64,000 nt of DNA from Comamonas testosteroni (GCF_030505195.1 NZ_CP129672.1:496001-560000); one strand, 5' to 3'; positions 50,000 to 58,968 are shown, numbered from the stretch's first letter. The notes: generated by a model from the sequence alone, not told the origin. Numbers and translations are program-made.

Positions 50000-50728
50000 C
50001 TACGGCAGCTGCGCCCCCAGGTCGCGGGCGGCCTGCAACACGTTTTTGACATAGCGTTCGTCATAGCGATGCGCAGGCATGGTCAGCGTCAGGGCTGCGG
50101 CCAGCTCCCCGTTGCGGCGAAAAACCGGGGCCGAGATGCCGGCGATCTCGCTATGCCTGTCGCCCACCAGGGCTTCGTAGCCATCGGCCCGTACACGCGC
50201 ATAGTGGCTGCGCTGCTTCTTCACCCAGTCGCCCAGCTCAGGATCGAAAGCGACCAGCACGCGCCCGCCGGCCCCCTTATCCAGGGGCAGCAGATCTCCG
50301 GCACGCGCATGGTCGCGCACCGGATGCGGCGAATCCACGCGGTACAGACACAGACGTTCGCGCCCCTGGCGCACATGGTAGGCAGCGCTCTCGCCCGTGG
50401 CCTGAACCAGTGCGCGCAGCACCGGCATGACCAGCTTGTCCAGCGAAAAGCTCTGCTCGTAGACCGCATGCAGCCTGGCCACGGCCGGGCCCACCTCGTA
50501 GCGCCCGTCATCCTGGCGCTGAACCCAGCCGCCATGCTCCAGGGAAGCCAGCAATCGCAGCACCGTGCTCTTGTAAAGGCGCGTGCGCTCGGCCAGCTCG
50601 GCCAGGCTCAGCGCGGCATCGCCATCCTGGAATGCGCCCAGCACGCTCAGGGCCCGGTCCACAGCGGCCACACCGCCAGGCGCGGCATTCTCGTCGGCTA
50701 CGGATTCATTCAGGGATTTACGCGGCAT
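50000..50728 (-). CDS. IclR family transcriptional regulator
   Basis: 242 residues. The winged helix at about residues 22-85 has the IclR recognition pattern LAELAERTRLYKSTVLRLLA, and the C-terminal ligand domain includes RVDSPHPVRDHARAGDLLPL and GISAPVFRRNGELAAALTLT. It is divergent from the HMG-CoA-lyase-like gene across 140 bases that contain a perfect 17 bp palindrome. It probably controls that operon in response to its substrate. AGGAG lies nine bases upstream of the ATG at 50728. Confidence 0.93.
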   Translation of the reverse strand: MPRKSLNESVADENAAPGGVAAVDRALSVLGAFQDGDAALSLAELAERTRLYKSTVLRLLASLEHGGWVQRQDDGRYEVGPAVARLHAVYEQSFSLDKLVMPVLRALVQATGESAAYHVRQGRERLCLYRVDSPHPVRDHARAGDLLPLDKGAGGRVLVAFDPELGDWVKKQRSHYARVRADGYEALVGDRHSEIAGISAPVFRRNGELAAALTLTMPAHRYDERYVKNVLQAARDLGAQLP

Positions 50729-50796
50729 AAAAACTCCTGCCCCTCAGCTTGACAGGGCATCAGGACGCAAGGCAATATTTCAATAGAAAGAATTTA

Positions 50797-50813
50797 GTTC
50801 TATCAGATAGAAC
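50797..50813. promoter_or_regulatory. Perfect palindrome, candidate IclR-family operator
   Basis: GTTCTATC-A-GATAGAAC is a perfect inverted repeat with 8-base arms, about 69 bases upstream of the iclR start and 55 bases upstream of the lyase start. GTTC...GAAC palindromes of this length are typical of IclR-type sites such as those of PcaU/PobR. The AT-rich surroundings suit overlapping divergent promoters. Confidence 0.65.
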
Positions 50814-50868
50814 ATCATTACAACATTGTGCTGGCTGCAATGCAAGCATGAAACCACAGTGAGGCAAC

Positions 50869-51804
50869 ATGTCATCCCCCCACCGTTTCGATCTCCTGAT
50901 CAGCGAAGTCGGCCCCCGCGACGGCCTGCAGTCCCTCTCGGCCACCATGAGCACGGCCCATAAATGCGCATGGATCGATGCCCTGGTCGCTGCGGGCGTG
51001 CAGGAGATCGAGGTCGGCTCCTTTGTCTCGCCCAAGCTGCTGCCGCAGATGGCCGATGCCGCCGAAGTCGTGCGCCACGCCGTCGCCCAACCCGGCGTCA
51101 CCATCATGGCCCTGGTGCCCAATCTCAAGGGAGCCGAAGCCGCCATGCGCGCCGGCGCGCACAAGATCACGCTGCCCGTATCGGCCAGCCCCGCGCACTC
51201 CATGGCCAATGTGCGCAAGACACCTGCACAGATGGTGGAGGAGGTGCGCGCCATCGCCAGACTGCGCGACGAGATGGCCCCCGGCGTGCATATCGAAGCC
51301 GGCATCTCCACCGCTTTCGGCTGCACCTTGCAGGGCCTGGTGCCCGAGGACGAGGTGATTGCGCTGGCAGCGGCCTGCGTGGCCGCCGGAGCCGATGAAT
51401 CGGGGCTGTCGGACACCACAGGCATGGCCAACCCGGCGCAGGTCAAGCGCCTGTTCACGCGCCTGCGCAGCGAACTCGGCGACAGGGCCGGCGCCGCGCA
51501 TATGCACAACACCAGAGGCCTGGGACTGGCCAACTGCCTGGCCGCCTATGAGGCAGGCGTGCGCACTTTCGACGCCTCCCAGGCCGGACTGGGCGGCTGC
51601 CCCTATGCCCCCGGCGCCTCCGGCAATGTGGTGACCGAAGATCTGGTCTTCATGTTCGAAGCCATGGGACTGCGCACCGGCATTGATATTGAGCGATTGC
51701 TTGCAGCGCGAGAAACGCTGGCCGCCGGCCTGCCGGGCGAGGCGCTGTACGGCATGCTGCCACCTGCAGGCCTGCCCAAGGGCTTTGTGCCTCACCGTTA
51801 CTGA
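50869..51804 (+). CDS. Hydroxymethylglutaryl-CoA lyase family protein
   Basis: 311 residues of the HMGL-like TIM-barrel family. Catalytic features are VGPRDGLQ (R17, D18), HMHNTRGLG (metal His 211 and 213) and GLGGCPYAPGASGN (Cys 244 in the flexible signature loop). True HMG-CoA lyases split HMG-CoA to acetoacetate and acetyl-CoA; close relatives cleave citramalyl-CoA or other 3-hydroxyacyl-CoAs. It is followed after 39 bases by a CoA transferase, and then by a Bug receptor, so it probably cleaves the CoA ester made by that transferase. The exact substrate is open. Confidence 0.9.
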   Translation: MSSPHRFDLLISEVGPRDGLQSLSATMSTAHKCAWIDALVAAGVQEIEVGSFVSPKLLPQMADAAEVVRHAVAQPGVTIMALVPNLKGAEAAMRAGAHKITLPVSASPAHSMANVRKTPAQMVEEVRAIARLRDEMAPGVHIEAGISTAFGCTLQGLVPEDEVIALAAACVAAGADESGLSDTTGMANPAQVKRLFTRLRSELGDRAGAAHMHNTRGLGLANCLAAYEAGVRTFDASQAGLGGCPYAPGASGNVVTEDLVFMFEAMGLRTGIDIERLLAARETLAAGLPGEALYGMLPPAGLPKGFVPHRY

Positions 51805-51843
51805 TCACGAAACGGCTCGCAACCGGGCCAAGAACAAGAAGAG

Positions 51844-53067
51844 ATGAATATGCACTCCTCAACCGAATCCGCCGGCACCGGCGCTGCACCCCTGCCCTAT
51901 GCCGGCATCCGCGTGGTGGAATTCACCCACATGGTCATGGGCCCCAGCTGCGGCCTGATGCTGGCCGACCTGGGCGCCGAAGTCATCAAGGTCGAGCCCG
52001 TGGGCCACGGCCGCAACGGCGATGCCACGCGCAAGCTGCTGGGCTCGGGCTCGGGCTTTTTCCCGCTGTTCAACCGCAACAAGAAAAGCCTGACGCTGGA
52101 TCTGCAGACCCCCGAGGGCAAGGAAGCCGCACTGCGGCTGATCGCCACGGCCGATGTGGTGACCGAGAACTTCAAGCCCGGCACCATGACCAAGCTGGGG
52201 CTCGACTACGACAGCCTCAAGCAGCAGTTTCCGCGCCTCATCTATGTCAGCCACAAGGGCTTTCTGCCCGGCCCCTACGAGCACCGCACGGCCCTGGACG
52301 AGGTGGTGCAGATGATGGGCGGCCTTGCCTATATGACGGGCCGCCCCGGCGACCCGCTGCGCGCGGGCACCAGCGTCAACGACATCATGGGCGGCATGTT
52401 CGGCGCCATGGGAGCCATGGCGGCCCTGGCCCAGCGCGAGAAGACCGGCAAGGGCCAGGAAGTGCAAAGCGCACTGTTCGAGAACAATGTGTTTCTGATC
52501 GCCCAGCACATGATGCAGTACGCGGTGACGGGCAAGCCCGCAGCCCCCATGCCCGCACGCATTTCGGCCTGGGCGATCTACGACGTGTTCGAAGTCCAGG
52601 GCGGCGAGCAGATCTTTCTGGCCGTGGTCAGCGACGGCGCCTGGCGCGAGTTCTGCAACGCCTTCGGCCTGGATCAGCTGCGTGACGATCCGCGCCTTGG
52701 CAGCAACAACGACCGCGTGCAGGCCCGCAGCTGGCTGATGCCGCTGCTGCGCGAAACCATGGCCGGCTACAGCGCCGCGCATATCGCCAGCGTCTTCGAG
52801 GACAAGGGCCTGCCGTTTGCGCCCATCGCCCGCCCGCACGACCTGCTTGAAGACCCGCACCTGAACGCCACCGGCGCGCTGGCCCCCATCACCCTGCCCG
52901 ACGGCCGCGACAGCAAGACCGTGCTGCTGCCGCTGACCCTGGACGGCAAGCATCTGCAGGTGCGCCTCTCGCCCCCCAGGCTCGGCGAGCACAGCCTGGA
53001 GATTCTGACGGCGCTGGGCTACAGCCAGGCCCAGGCCCAGGCGCTGGCACAGGGCCAGCCCGACTGA
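51844..53067 (+). CDS. CaiB/BaiF (class III) CoA transferase
   Basis: 407 residues. The N-terminus VVEFTHMVMGPSCGLMLADL and EVIKVEPVGHGRNGD are class III hallmarks; the catalytic Asp is D152 in TALDEVVQMMGGLAYMTGRP. It moves CoA between carboxylic acids, often from succinyl-CoA to a dicarboxylate. Coupling with the upstream lyase suggests activation of a hydroxy-dicarboxylic acid. The ATG at 51844 has AAGAAGAG just upstream. Confidence 0.93.
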   Translation: MNMHSSTESAGTGAAPLPYAGIRVVEFTHMVMGPSCGLMLADLGAEVIKVEPVGHGRNGDATRKLLGSGSGFFPLFNRNKKSLTLDLQTPEGKEAALRLIATADVVTENFKPGTMTKLGLDYDSLKQQFPRLIYVSHKGFLPGPYEHRTALDEVVQMMGGLAYMTGRPGDPLRAGTSVNDIMGGMFGAMGAMAALAQREKTGKGQEVQSALFENNVFLIAQHMMQYAVTGKPAAPMPARISAWAIYDVFEVQGGEQIFLAVVSDGAWREFCNAFGLDQLRDDPRLGSNNDRVQARSWLMPLLRETMAGYSAAHIASVFEDKGLPFAPIARPHDLLEDPHLNATGALAPITLPDGRDSKTVLLPLTLDGKHLQVRLSPPRLGEHSLEILTALGYSQAQAQALAQGQPD

Positions 53068-53188
53068 GCGACTGAGCGGCCCTGCGGGGCCACCGCCCCG
53101 CACCACTTCACCCACCCCAGAACAGGGCGCCCACGCGCGCCCTGCGGGGATTCTTTACCCCAATTTCCAGATTTCAGGAGACAAAACC

Positions 53189-54196
53189 ATGCCACACAGC
53201 CCTTCTTCCCGACACCCGAGTCGCCGCCTGGCGATGGCAGCATGCACGCTGATGGCCATGACGCTTGCCGCAGCCAGCGCAGCGGCCCAGCCTGGCGAAT
53301 GGCCCGCCAAGTCGATCCGCATGGTCGTGCCCTTCACCCCTGGCGGCGGCACCGACACAGTGACGCGCCAGATCAGCGAGCGCATGGCGACCGCCAATCG
53401 CTGGGTCATCGTGGTGGACAACAAGCCCGGTGCGGGCGGCAATATCGGCCTCGATGCCGTCGCCAAGGCACCGGCTGACGGCTACACCTTCGGCATGGGG
53501 CAGACCGCCAATCTGGCCATCAATCCCTCGCTGCTGCCCAGCATGCCGTTCAACGCCAGGACCGACCTGCTCCCCGTGGCGCTGGTGGCCTCGCAGCCCG
53601 TGGTGCTGGTCGTGCCCACCGATTCGCCCTGGAAATCGCTGCAGGATCTGATCGCTGCGGCCAAGGCCCAGCCCGGAGCCATCAAGCAAGGCCTGGCCTC
53701 CACGGGCACCGTGGGCCATCTGGCGGGAGAAATGCTGTCCTTCAAGGCCAAGATCGATGTGCTCAACGTGCCCTACAAGGGTGCCGCGCCGGCCGTGACC
53801 GATCTGCTGGGCAAGCAGACCCACTATATGTTCGGCACGCCTCAGGCGGTCTACCCCATGATCAAGGGCCAGCGCCTGCGCGCACTGGCCGTGACCTCGG
53901 CCAAGCGTCTTGCCATCCTGCCCCAGGTCCCCACCGTGGCCGAGTCCGGCTTTCCCGGCTTTGAAGCCGTGGACTGGAAACTGATCGTGGCCCCCAGGAA
54001 TACGCCCGCCGCGCTGGCGCAGAAGATCAACGCCGCCGTGAACACCGGCTTGCAGGACCCGGCAGTGCTCAAACAGTTGCAGTCCGAAGGCAGCACCCCC
54101 CTGGGCGGCAGCCTTCAGGATGCCCAGGCCTATCTGCAAAAGGAGCAAGCCAGTTGGGCCGCACTGATCCGCGACGCGAAGATCACTCTGGAATAG
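53189..54196 (+). CDS. Bug-family periplasmic substrate-binding protein
   Basis: 335 residues. A signal peptide (LAMAACTLMAMTLAAASAAA) is followed by [31 protein letters not shown] and PYKGAAPAVTDLLG, the Bug/TctC signatures. It is the third gene after the IclR operator and probably binds the acid used by the CoA transferase and lyase. TTTCAGGAGA precedes the ATG. No TctAB membrane subunits are nearby. Confidence 0.92.
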   Translation: MPHSPSSRHPSRRLAMAACTLMAMTLAAASAAAQPGEWPAKSIRMVVPFTPGGGTDTVTRQISERMATANRWVIVVDNKPGAGGNIGLDAVAKAPADGYTFGMGQTANLAINPSLLPSMPFNARTDLLPVALVASQPVVLVVPTDSPWKSLQDLIAAAKAQPGAIKQGLASTGTVGHLAGEMLSFKAKIDVLNVPYKGAAPAVTDLLGKQTHYMFGTPQAVYPMIKGQRLRALAVTSAKRLAILPQVPTVAESGFPGFEAVDWKLIVAPRNTPAALAQKINAAVNTGLQDPAVLKQLQSEGSTPLGGSLQDAQAYLQKEQASWAALIRDAKITLE

Positions 54197-54199
54197 TCA

Positions 54200-54297
54200 T
54201 CAAAATCAGGAGCTGCTTGCGCAATCAATACCTATGTTTCAGATAGTTTTATGCCTATAAACAATACAGGTAAAGCGCAAGCAGCTACTATTTTTGA
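54200..54297. repeat. Palindromic dispersed element, 98 bp
   Basis: Left arm 54200-54222 and right arm 54275-54297 are inverted copies matching at 19 of 23 bases; both contain AGCTGCTTGCGC or its complement. The centre is AT-rich. The right arm supplies the last codons and stop of the VanZ-like gene, so the element also lies across the 3' ends of two convergent genes and may act as a terminator. Confidence 0.75.
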
Positions 54298-54731
54298 TTC
54301 ATGCAGCGCAGCCCCTCAATGAACAGCACGGCCAGGCTCGCGCCCACAGCATTGGCCAGTGCATCAAGCCACTCGGCTGACCGCGTGGTGGACAAGCCGG
54401 CCTGCAGCAGCTCGATCACGCCGCCGTAGCCGGCACAGATCAGCACCACGGCCAATGCTTGCCCGGCTGTCCAGCGCAAGTGCGCAGCATGCGCACGCGC
54501 CAGCCCCGCGCAGCAGAGCCAACCCGCAAGCACCGCATGCAGGCCGGCATGCACCAGCTTGTCCGTGTGCTCGAAGCCACGCAGAAACGGGAACAGCATG
54601 AGAATCAGCCCACCGCTGCTGCCTGTCTCATTGAGGCAGCCCCAGAGCATGAACAAGGCCCAGCCCAGGCTGGCTGCCGCCAACAGCTTCCACAGAGCCA
54701 CGGGGCCAGCCGGTTGCAGGAATGAATGCAT
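54288..54731 (-). CDS. VanZ-like family membrane protein
   Basis: 147 residues with about four membrane helices. FEHTDKLVHAGLHAVLAGWL and YGGVIELLQAGLSTTRSAEWLDALANAVG match the VanZ-like pattern (HxxxH..., ELxQ, RxxxxxDxxxNxxG). VanZ gives low teicoplanin resistance in enterococci, but most VanZ-like proteins have no known role. The ATG at 54731 (MHSFLQPAGP) is used; an upstream TTG would overlap the next gene's terminator. No clear ribosome binding site. Confidence 0.8.
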   Translation of the reverse strand: MHSFLQPAGPVALWKLLAAASLGWALFMLWGCLNETGSSGGLILMLFPFLRGFEHTDKLVHAGLHAVLAGWLCCAGLARAHAAHLRWTAGQALAVVLICAGYGGVIELLQAGLSTTRSAEWLDALANAVGASLAVLFIEGLRCMNQK

Positions 54732-54742
54732 GGCAGGGATAT

Positions 54743-54774
54743 GAAAAAGCCCGAAGTGCAGGCACTGCGGGCTG
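54743..54774 (-). terminator. Rho-independent terminator after the decarboxylase gene
   Basis: On the minus strand AGCCCG-C-AGTG, loop, CACT-T-CGGGCT followed by TTTT, about 45 bases past the decarboxylase stop. Confidence 0.75.
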
Positions 54775-54819
54775 ATGTGCAAAAGGCCGGGATCGCCCCG
54801 ACCTTGCAAAAGCCAAGGC

Positions 54820-57342
54820 TTATGCAGCCTTCCTTGCCGTTTTGGCCGCAGCCTTCACTGCAGGCTTCGCGGTGGACTTGGCTGCTGCCTTTGTTGCCGG
54901 CTTTGTTACCCGCTTTTGGGCAGGCGTCTTGGCAACTGTCGTGGCTTCGGGCGCCGCAGCCGTCTTCTTGGCTGCCGCCTTCTTGGCCGCGGGCTTCTTC
55001 ACCGCAGCCGCCTTCTTCACAGCCACAGCCTTGACGCTTTGCTCGGCCACGCAGTCCGCGTAGTAGCGGATTTCGCCGTTTTCGTCTTCCAGCTCCACCA
55101 GACCGTGGATATCGGTCTCGAAGCCCGGGCACTCCTTGGCGAATTCGCGCGCGAACACCAGGTAGTCCACGATCTTCTTGTTGAAGACTTCACCGGGAAT
55201 CAGGAGCGGAATTCCGGGTGGGTAAGGCGTGACCAGACCCACGGTGGTGCGGCCGACCAGATGGTCGATTTCCACACGCTCGGTCCTGCGCTGCGCGATA
55301 TGCGCATAGGCATCCGAGGGCTTCATCGTGGGCTTGAGATCCGACAGATACATCTCGGTCGTCAGGCGTGCAATATCGTACTTGGCATACAGCTCGTGCA
55401 CGTGCTGGCACAGGTCCTTGAGGCCCATGCGCTCGTAGCGGCGGTGCTGCTGGCAGAACTCGGGCAGGATGCGCGCCAGCGGCTGGTTGCGGTCGTAGTC
55501 GTCCTTGAACTGCTGCAGCGCCGTCAGCATGGTGTTCCAGCGGCCCTTGGTGATGCCGATGGTGAACATGATGAAGAAGGAATACAGGCCGGTCTTCTCG
55601 ACCACCACGCCATGCTCGGCCAGGTACTTGGTGACGATGGAGGCCGGAATGCCGGTGTCGGCAAAGTCGCCGTCCAGGTCCAGGCCGGGCGTGACAATGG
55701 TGGACTTGATGGGGTCCAGCATATTGAAGCCGTCGGCCAGATCGCCAAAGCCGTGCCAGTTGTCGAACTCCTTGCCGTTCTTCTTGGAGCGGGTCTTGGT
55801 CGATGCGTCCGTACCGCGGATGATCCAGTCCTGGGCCGTGCCCACGCCTTCCTCGGCCAGGGCTTCAGGGCCCCAGACCTCGAACCACCAGTCGTCGTCG
55901 CCGAACTCGTCTTCCACCTTGCGCATGGCACGGCGGAAGTCCAGCGCCTCGACGATGGACTCTTCCACCAGCGCCGTGCCGCCGGGCGGCTCCATCATGG
56001 CAGCAGCCACGTCGCAGCTGGCAATGATGCTGTACTGGGGGCTGGTCGAGGTGTGCATCAGATACGCCTCGTTGAACAGCGGGTGATCCAGCTTCTCGGT
56101 CTGGCTGTCCTGCACCAGCACATGCGAGGCCTGGCTGATGCCGGCAAGCAGCTTGTGGATGGACTGCGTGGCATAGACCACCGAGTGCATCGGGCGCTTG
56201 CGCTTCTTGCCCATGGCGTGATAGCTGCCGTAGAAGGGATGGAAGGCAGCGTGGGGCAGCCAGGCTTCATCGAAGTGCAGATTGGCCACATAGCCGTCCA
56301 GCATGCCCTTGATGGTCTCGGTGTTGTAGAGCACGCCGTCGTAGGTGGACTGCGTCAGCGTCAGCACGCGGGGCTTGACGGCCTTGGCGTCCACGCCCTT
56401 GAGCAGCGGGTTGGCGGCAATCTTGGCCTGAATCGACTCCACGCTGAACTCGCTTTGCGGAATCGGGCCGATGATGCCGAAGTGATTGCGCGTGGGCTTG
56501 AGGAACACCGGAATCGCACCCGTCATGATGATGGAGTGCAGGATGGACTTGTGGCAGTTGCGGTCCACCACCACCACATCGCCGGGTGCCACGGTGTGGT
56601 GCCAGACGATCTTGTTGGAGGTCGATGTGCCATTGGTCACAAAGTAGCAGTGATCGGCATTGAAGATGCGCGCGGCATTGCGCTCGGACTCGCCGATGGC
56701 GCCATTGTGATCCAGCAGCTGGCCCAGCTCCTCCACGGCATTGCAGACGTCGGCGCGCAGCATGTTCTCACCGTAGAACTGGTGATACATCTGGCCCACG
56801 GGGCTCTTGAGAAAGGCCACGCCGCCCGAGTGACCGGGGCAGTGCCAGCTGTAGGAGCCGTCCTCGGCGTAGTCCAGCAGCGCCTTGAAGAACGGAGGCT
56901 GCACGCTCTCCAGATAGCTCTTGGCTTCGCGGATGATGTGCTTGGCCACGAACTCGGGTGTATCCTCGAACATGTGAATGAAGCCATGCAGCTCACGCAG
57001 AATGTCGTTGGGCAGGTGACGGCTGGTCTTGGTCTCGCCGTAAATGTAGATGGGCACCTCTTCATTCTTGCGGCGCACTTCACCGATGAAGTCGCGCAGG
57101 CTGTGAATGATGGGGTCCTTGTCGCCGCCGAGCTGGAATTCCTCGTCGTCGATCGACAAGATAAAGGCACTGGCCCGGCTTTGCTGCTGGGCGAACTGCG
57201 ACAGATCGCCATAACTGGTCACGCCCAGGACTTCAAAGCCCTCTTCTTCAATGGCTTGAGCCAGGGCGCGGATACCCAGTCCCGAGGTGTTCTCGGAACG
57301 ATAGTCCTCGTCGATGATGACGATGGGAAAGCGAAACTTCAT
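54820..57342 (-). CDS. Arg/Lys/Orn decarboxylase with histone-H1-like C-terminal tail
   Basis: 840 residues. The N-terminal wing domain starts MKFRFPIVIIDEDYRSEN. The PLP core has HCPGHSGG, HFDEAWLPHAAFHPFYG (356 onward) and ATQSIHKLLA with the Schiff-base Lys at 397. This fold decarboxylates arginine, lysine or ornithine to agmatine, cadaverine or putrescine; the substrate cannot be decided here. Residues about 771-840 are an extra tail almost entirely of Lys, Ala, Pro, Thr and Val (KKPAAKKAAAKK repeats), like bacterial histone-H1-like proteins; known family members end near 710-760 residues. The ATG at 57342 has GGAGG eight bases upstream, which rules out the TTG at 57360. Confidence 0.93.
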   Translation of the reverse strand: MKFRFPIVIIDEDYRSENTSGLGIRALAQAIEEEGFEVLGVTSYGDLSQFAQQQSRASAFILSIDDEEFQLGGDKDPIIHSLRDFIGEVRRKNEEVPIYIYGETKTSRHLPNDILRELHGFIHMFEDTPEFVAKHIIREAKSYLESVQPPFFKALLDYAEDGSYSWHCPGHSGGVAFLKSPVGQMYHQFYGENMLRADVCNAVEELGQLLDHNGAIGESERNAARIFNADHCYFVTNGTSTSNKIVWHHTVAPGDVVVVDRNCHKSILHSIIMTGAIPVFLKPTRNHFGIIGPIPQSEFSVESIQAKIAANPLLKGVDAKAVKPRVLTLTQSTYDGVLYNTETIKGMLDGYVANLHFDEAWLPHAAFHPFYGSYHAMGKKRKRPMHSVVYATQSIHKLLAGISQASHVLVQDSQTEKLDHPLFNEAYLMHTSTSPQYSIIASCDVAAAMMEPPGGTALVEESIVEALDFRRAMRKVEDEFGDDDWWFEVWGPEALAEEGVGTAQDWIIRGTDASTKTRSKKNGKEFDNWHGFGDLADGFNMLDPIKSTIVTPGLDLDGDFADTGIPASIVTKYLAEHGVVVEKTGLYSFFIMFTIGITKGRWNTMLTALQQFKDDYDRNQPLARILPEFCQQHRRYERMGLKDLCQHVHELYAKYDIARLTTEMYLSDLKPTMKPSDAYAHIAQRRTERVEIDHLVGRTTVGLVTPYPPGIPLLIPGEVFNKKIVDYLVFAREFAKECPGFETDIHGLVELEDENGEIRYYADCVAEQSVKAVAVKKAAAVKKPAAKKAAAKKTAAAPEATTVAKTPAQKRVTKPATKAAAKSTAKPAVKAAAKTARKAA

Positions 57343-57481
57343 GAACAGCCTCCGTACCAAACAGGCCTAAAAAACGAAACAGCCGCGAAGTGTAAGGAAT
57401 ATCCTTATTGCGGCTTTGAAACAGGCTGTTTTTAACCCAGAATGTGGTGCACTAAATACAGCCCCTAACAGGAGTTCAGAT

Positions 57482-57907
57482 ATGGATCACTCCACCGCAT
57501 GGTGGTTGCTTGTCGGTTTGCTGGTCATTGCGGAGCTGTTGACTGGCACTTTCTATCTCCTCATGCTGGCTCTGGGTGCCATTGCCGGTGCACTGTGCGC
57601 TCATTTCGGCATGAGCACCAGCAGCCAGATCGTCGCCGCGGCGCTGCTGGGTTCGGGCGCCGTCCTCGTCTGCTATCTGCTGCGCAAGCGCAGCCCGCGC
57701 AGACAGCCCGCCTCCAGCAATCGCGATGTCAACATGGATGTGGGCGAAACCGTGGTCGTGGAGCAGTGGAACACTGACGGCACGGCCCAGGTCCGCTATC
57801 GCGGCGCCACCTGGACCGTCGTGGGGCGCCAGGGCACCCTGTCCATTCCCGGCACGCACCGCGTGGCCGAAGTCATCGGCAACCGCCTGCTGGTTGACAA
57901 GGTCTGA
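57482..57907 (+). CDS. NfeD family membrane protein
   Basis: 141 residues. Two to three N-terminal membrane helices (WWLLVGLLVIAELLTGTFYL) are followed by an OB-fold domain (VGETVVVEQWNTDGTAQVRY, RGATWTVVGRQGTL). It is the short NfeD form that pairs with the SPFH protein encoded 90 bases downstream. The pair is thought to organise membrane microdomains or guide proteolysis. The ATG at 57482 has ACAGGAG upstream. Confidence 0.92.
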   Translation: MDHSTAWWLLVGLLVIAELLTGTFYLLMLALGAIAGALCAHFGMSTSSQIVAAALLGSGAVLVCYLLRKRSPRRQPASSNRDVNMDVGETVVVEQWNTDGTAQVRYRGATWTVVGRQGTLSIPGTHRVAEVIGNRLLVDKV

Positions 57908-57997
57908 TCAGCGGCCAGCCCCGGCATGGTTATGCTGGGCGCTGGAACGCCTCGCACTCTTTCTTTACACCAACGCCCCACAAGGGCTGGAGACAAT

Positions 57998-58918
57998 ATG
58001 GATTACGCAGTCCCTCTCGCCATCGCCATCATTGCCGTCATCTTCATCGTCCGCTCGATCAAGGTGGTCCCCCAGCAGCATGCATGGGTCAAGGAGCGTC
58101 TGGGCAAATATGCAGGCACGCTCACACCCGGCCTGAATTTTCTGATCCCGTTCGTGGACCGCATCGCCTACAAGCACAGCCTCAAGGAAATTCCCCTGGA
58201 CGTGCCCAGCCAGGTCTGCATCACGCGTGACAACACGCAACTGACCGTGGACGGCATTCTCTACTTCCAGGTCACCGACCCCATGCGCGCCAGCTATGGT
58301 TCGTCCAACTACATCATGGCCGTGACCCAGCTCGCCCAGACCTCGCTGCGCAGCGTGATCGGCAAGCTGGAGCTGGACAAGACCTTCGAGGAACGCGACA
58401 TGATCAATGCCCAGGTCGTCAATGCCATCGACGAGGCTGCGCTGAACTGGGGCGTGAAGGTGCTGCGCTATGAAATCAAGGACCTGACACCGCCCGCTGA
58501 AATTCTGCGCGCCATGCAGGCCCAGATCACGGCCGAGCGCGAAAAGCGCGCCTTGATCGCCGCTTCCGAAGGTCGACGCCAGGAACAGATCAACATCGCC
58601 ACCGGCGAGCGCGAAGCTTTCATCGCCCGCTCCGAGGGCGAGAAGCAAGCCGCCATCAACAAGGCCCAGGGTGAGGCTTCCGCCATCACCACCGTGGCCG
58701 AAGCGACCGGACAGGCGCTGGAGCGCGTGGCCACGGCCATCCGCCAGCCCGGTGGCGAGCAGGCCGTTCAGCTCAAGGTGGCTGAAAGTGCCGTGGAGGC
58801 CTACAGCAAGGTGGCTGCGGACGCCAACACCACTTTGGTCATTCCTGCGAACATGACCGAGGTCTCCGGCCTGATTGCTTCCGCCATGAAGATGGTCCAG
58901 GTGGGCAAGAGCGCCTGA
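57998..58918 (+). CDS. SPFH domain (stomatin/prohibitin, QmcA-like) protein
   Basis: 306 residues. One N-terminal membrane helix (VPLAIAIIAVIFIVRSIKVV) is followed by the SPFH/Band 7 domain (QQHAWVKERLGKYAGTLTPG, SLKEIPLDVPSQVCITRDNT) and a long Ala/Glu-rich coiled coil (AEREKRALIAASEGRRQEQI). It assembles large rings in the membrane with its NfeD partner. The ATG at 57998 follows GGCTGGAGACA. Confidence 0.94.
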   Translation: MDYAVPLAIAIIAVIFIVRSIKVVPQQHAWVKERLGKYAGTLTPGLNFLIPFVDRIAYKHSLKEIPLDVPSQVCITRDNTQLTVDGILYFQVTDPMRASYGSSNYIMAVTQLAQTSLRSVIGKLELDKTFEERDMINAQVVNAIDEAALNWGVKVLRYEIKDLTPPAEILRAMQAQITAEREKRALIAASEGRRQEQINIATGEREAFIARSEGEKQAAINKAQGEASAITTVAEATGQALERVATAIRQPGGEQAVQLKVAESAVEAYSKVAADANTTLVIPANMTEVSGLIASAMKMVQVGKSA

Positions 58919-58968
58919 GCCTGCTCGCTTCAGGCACCGTGCAGAAAAGAACTTTCTGCACTTTCATT

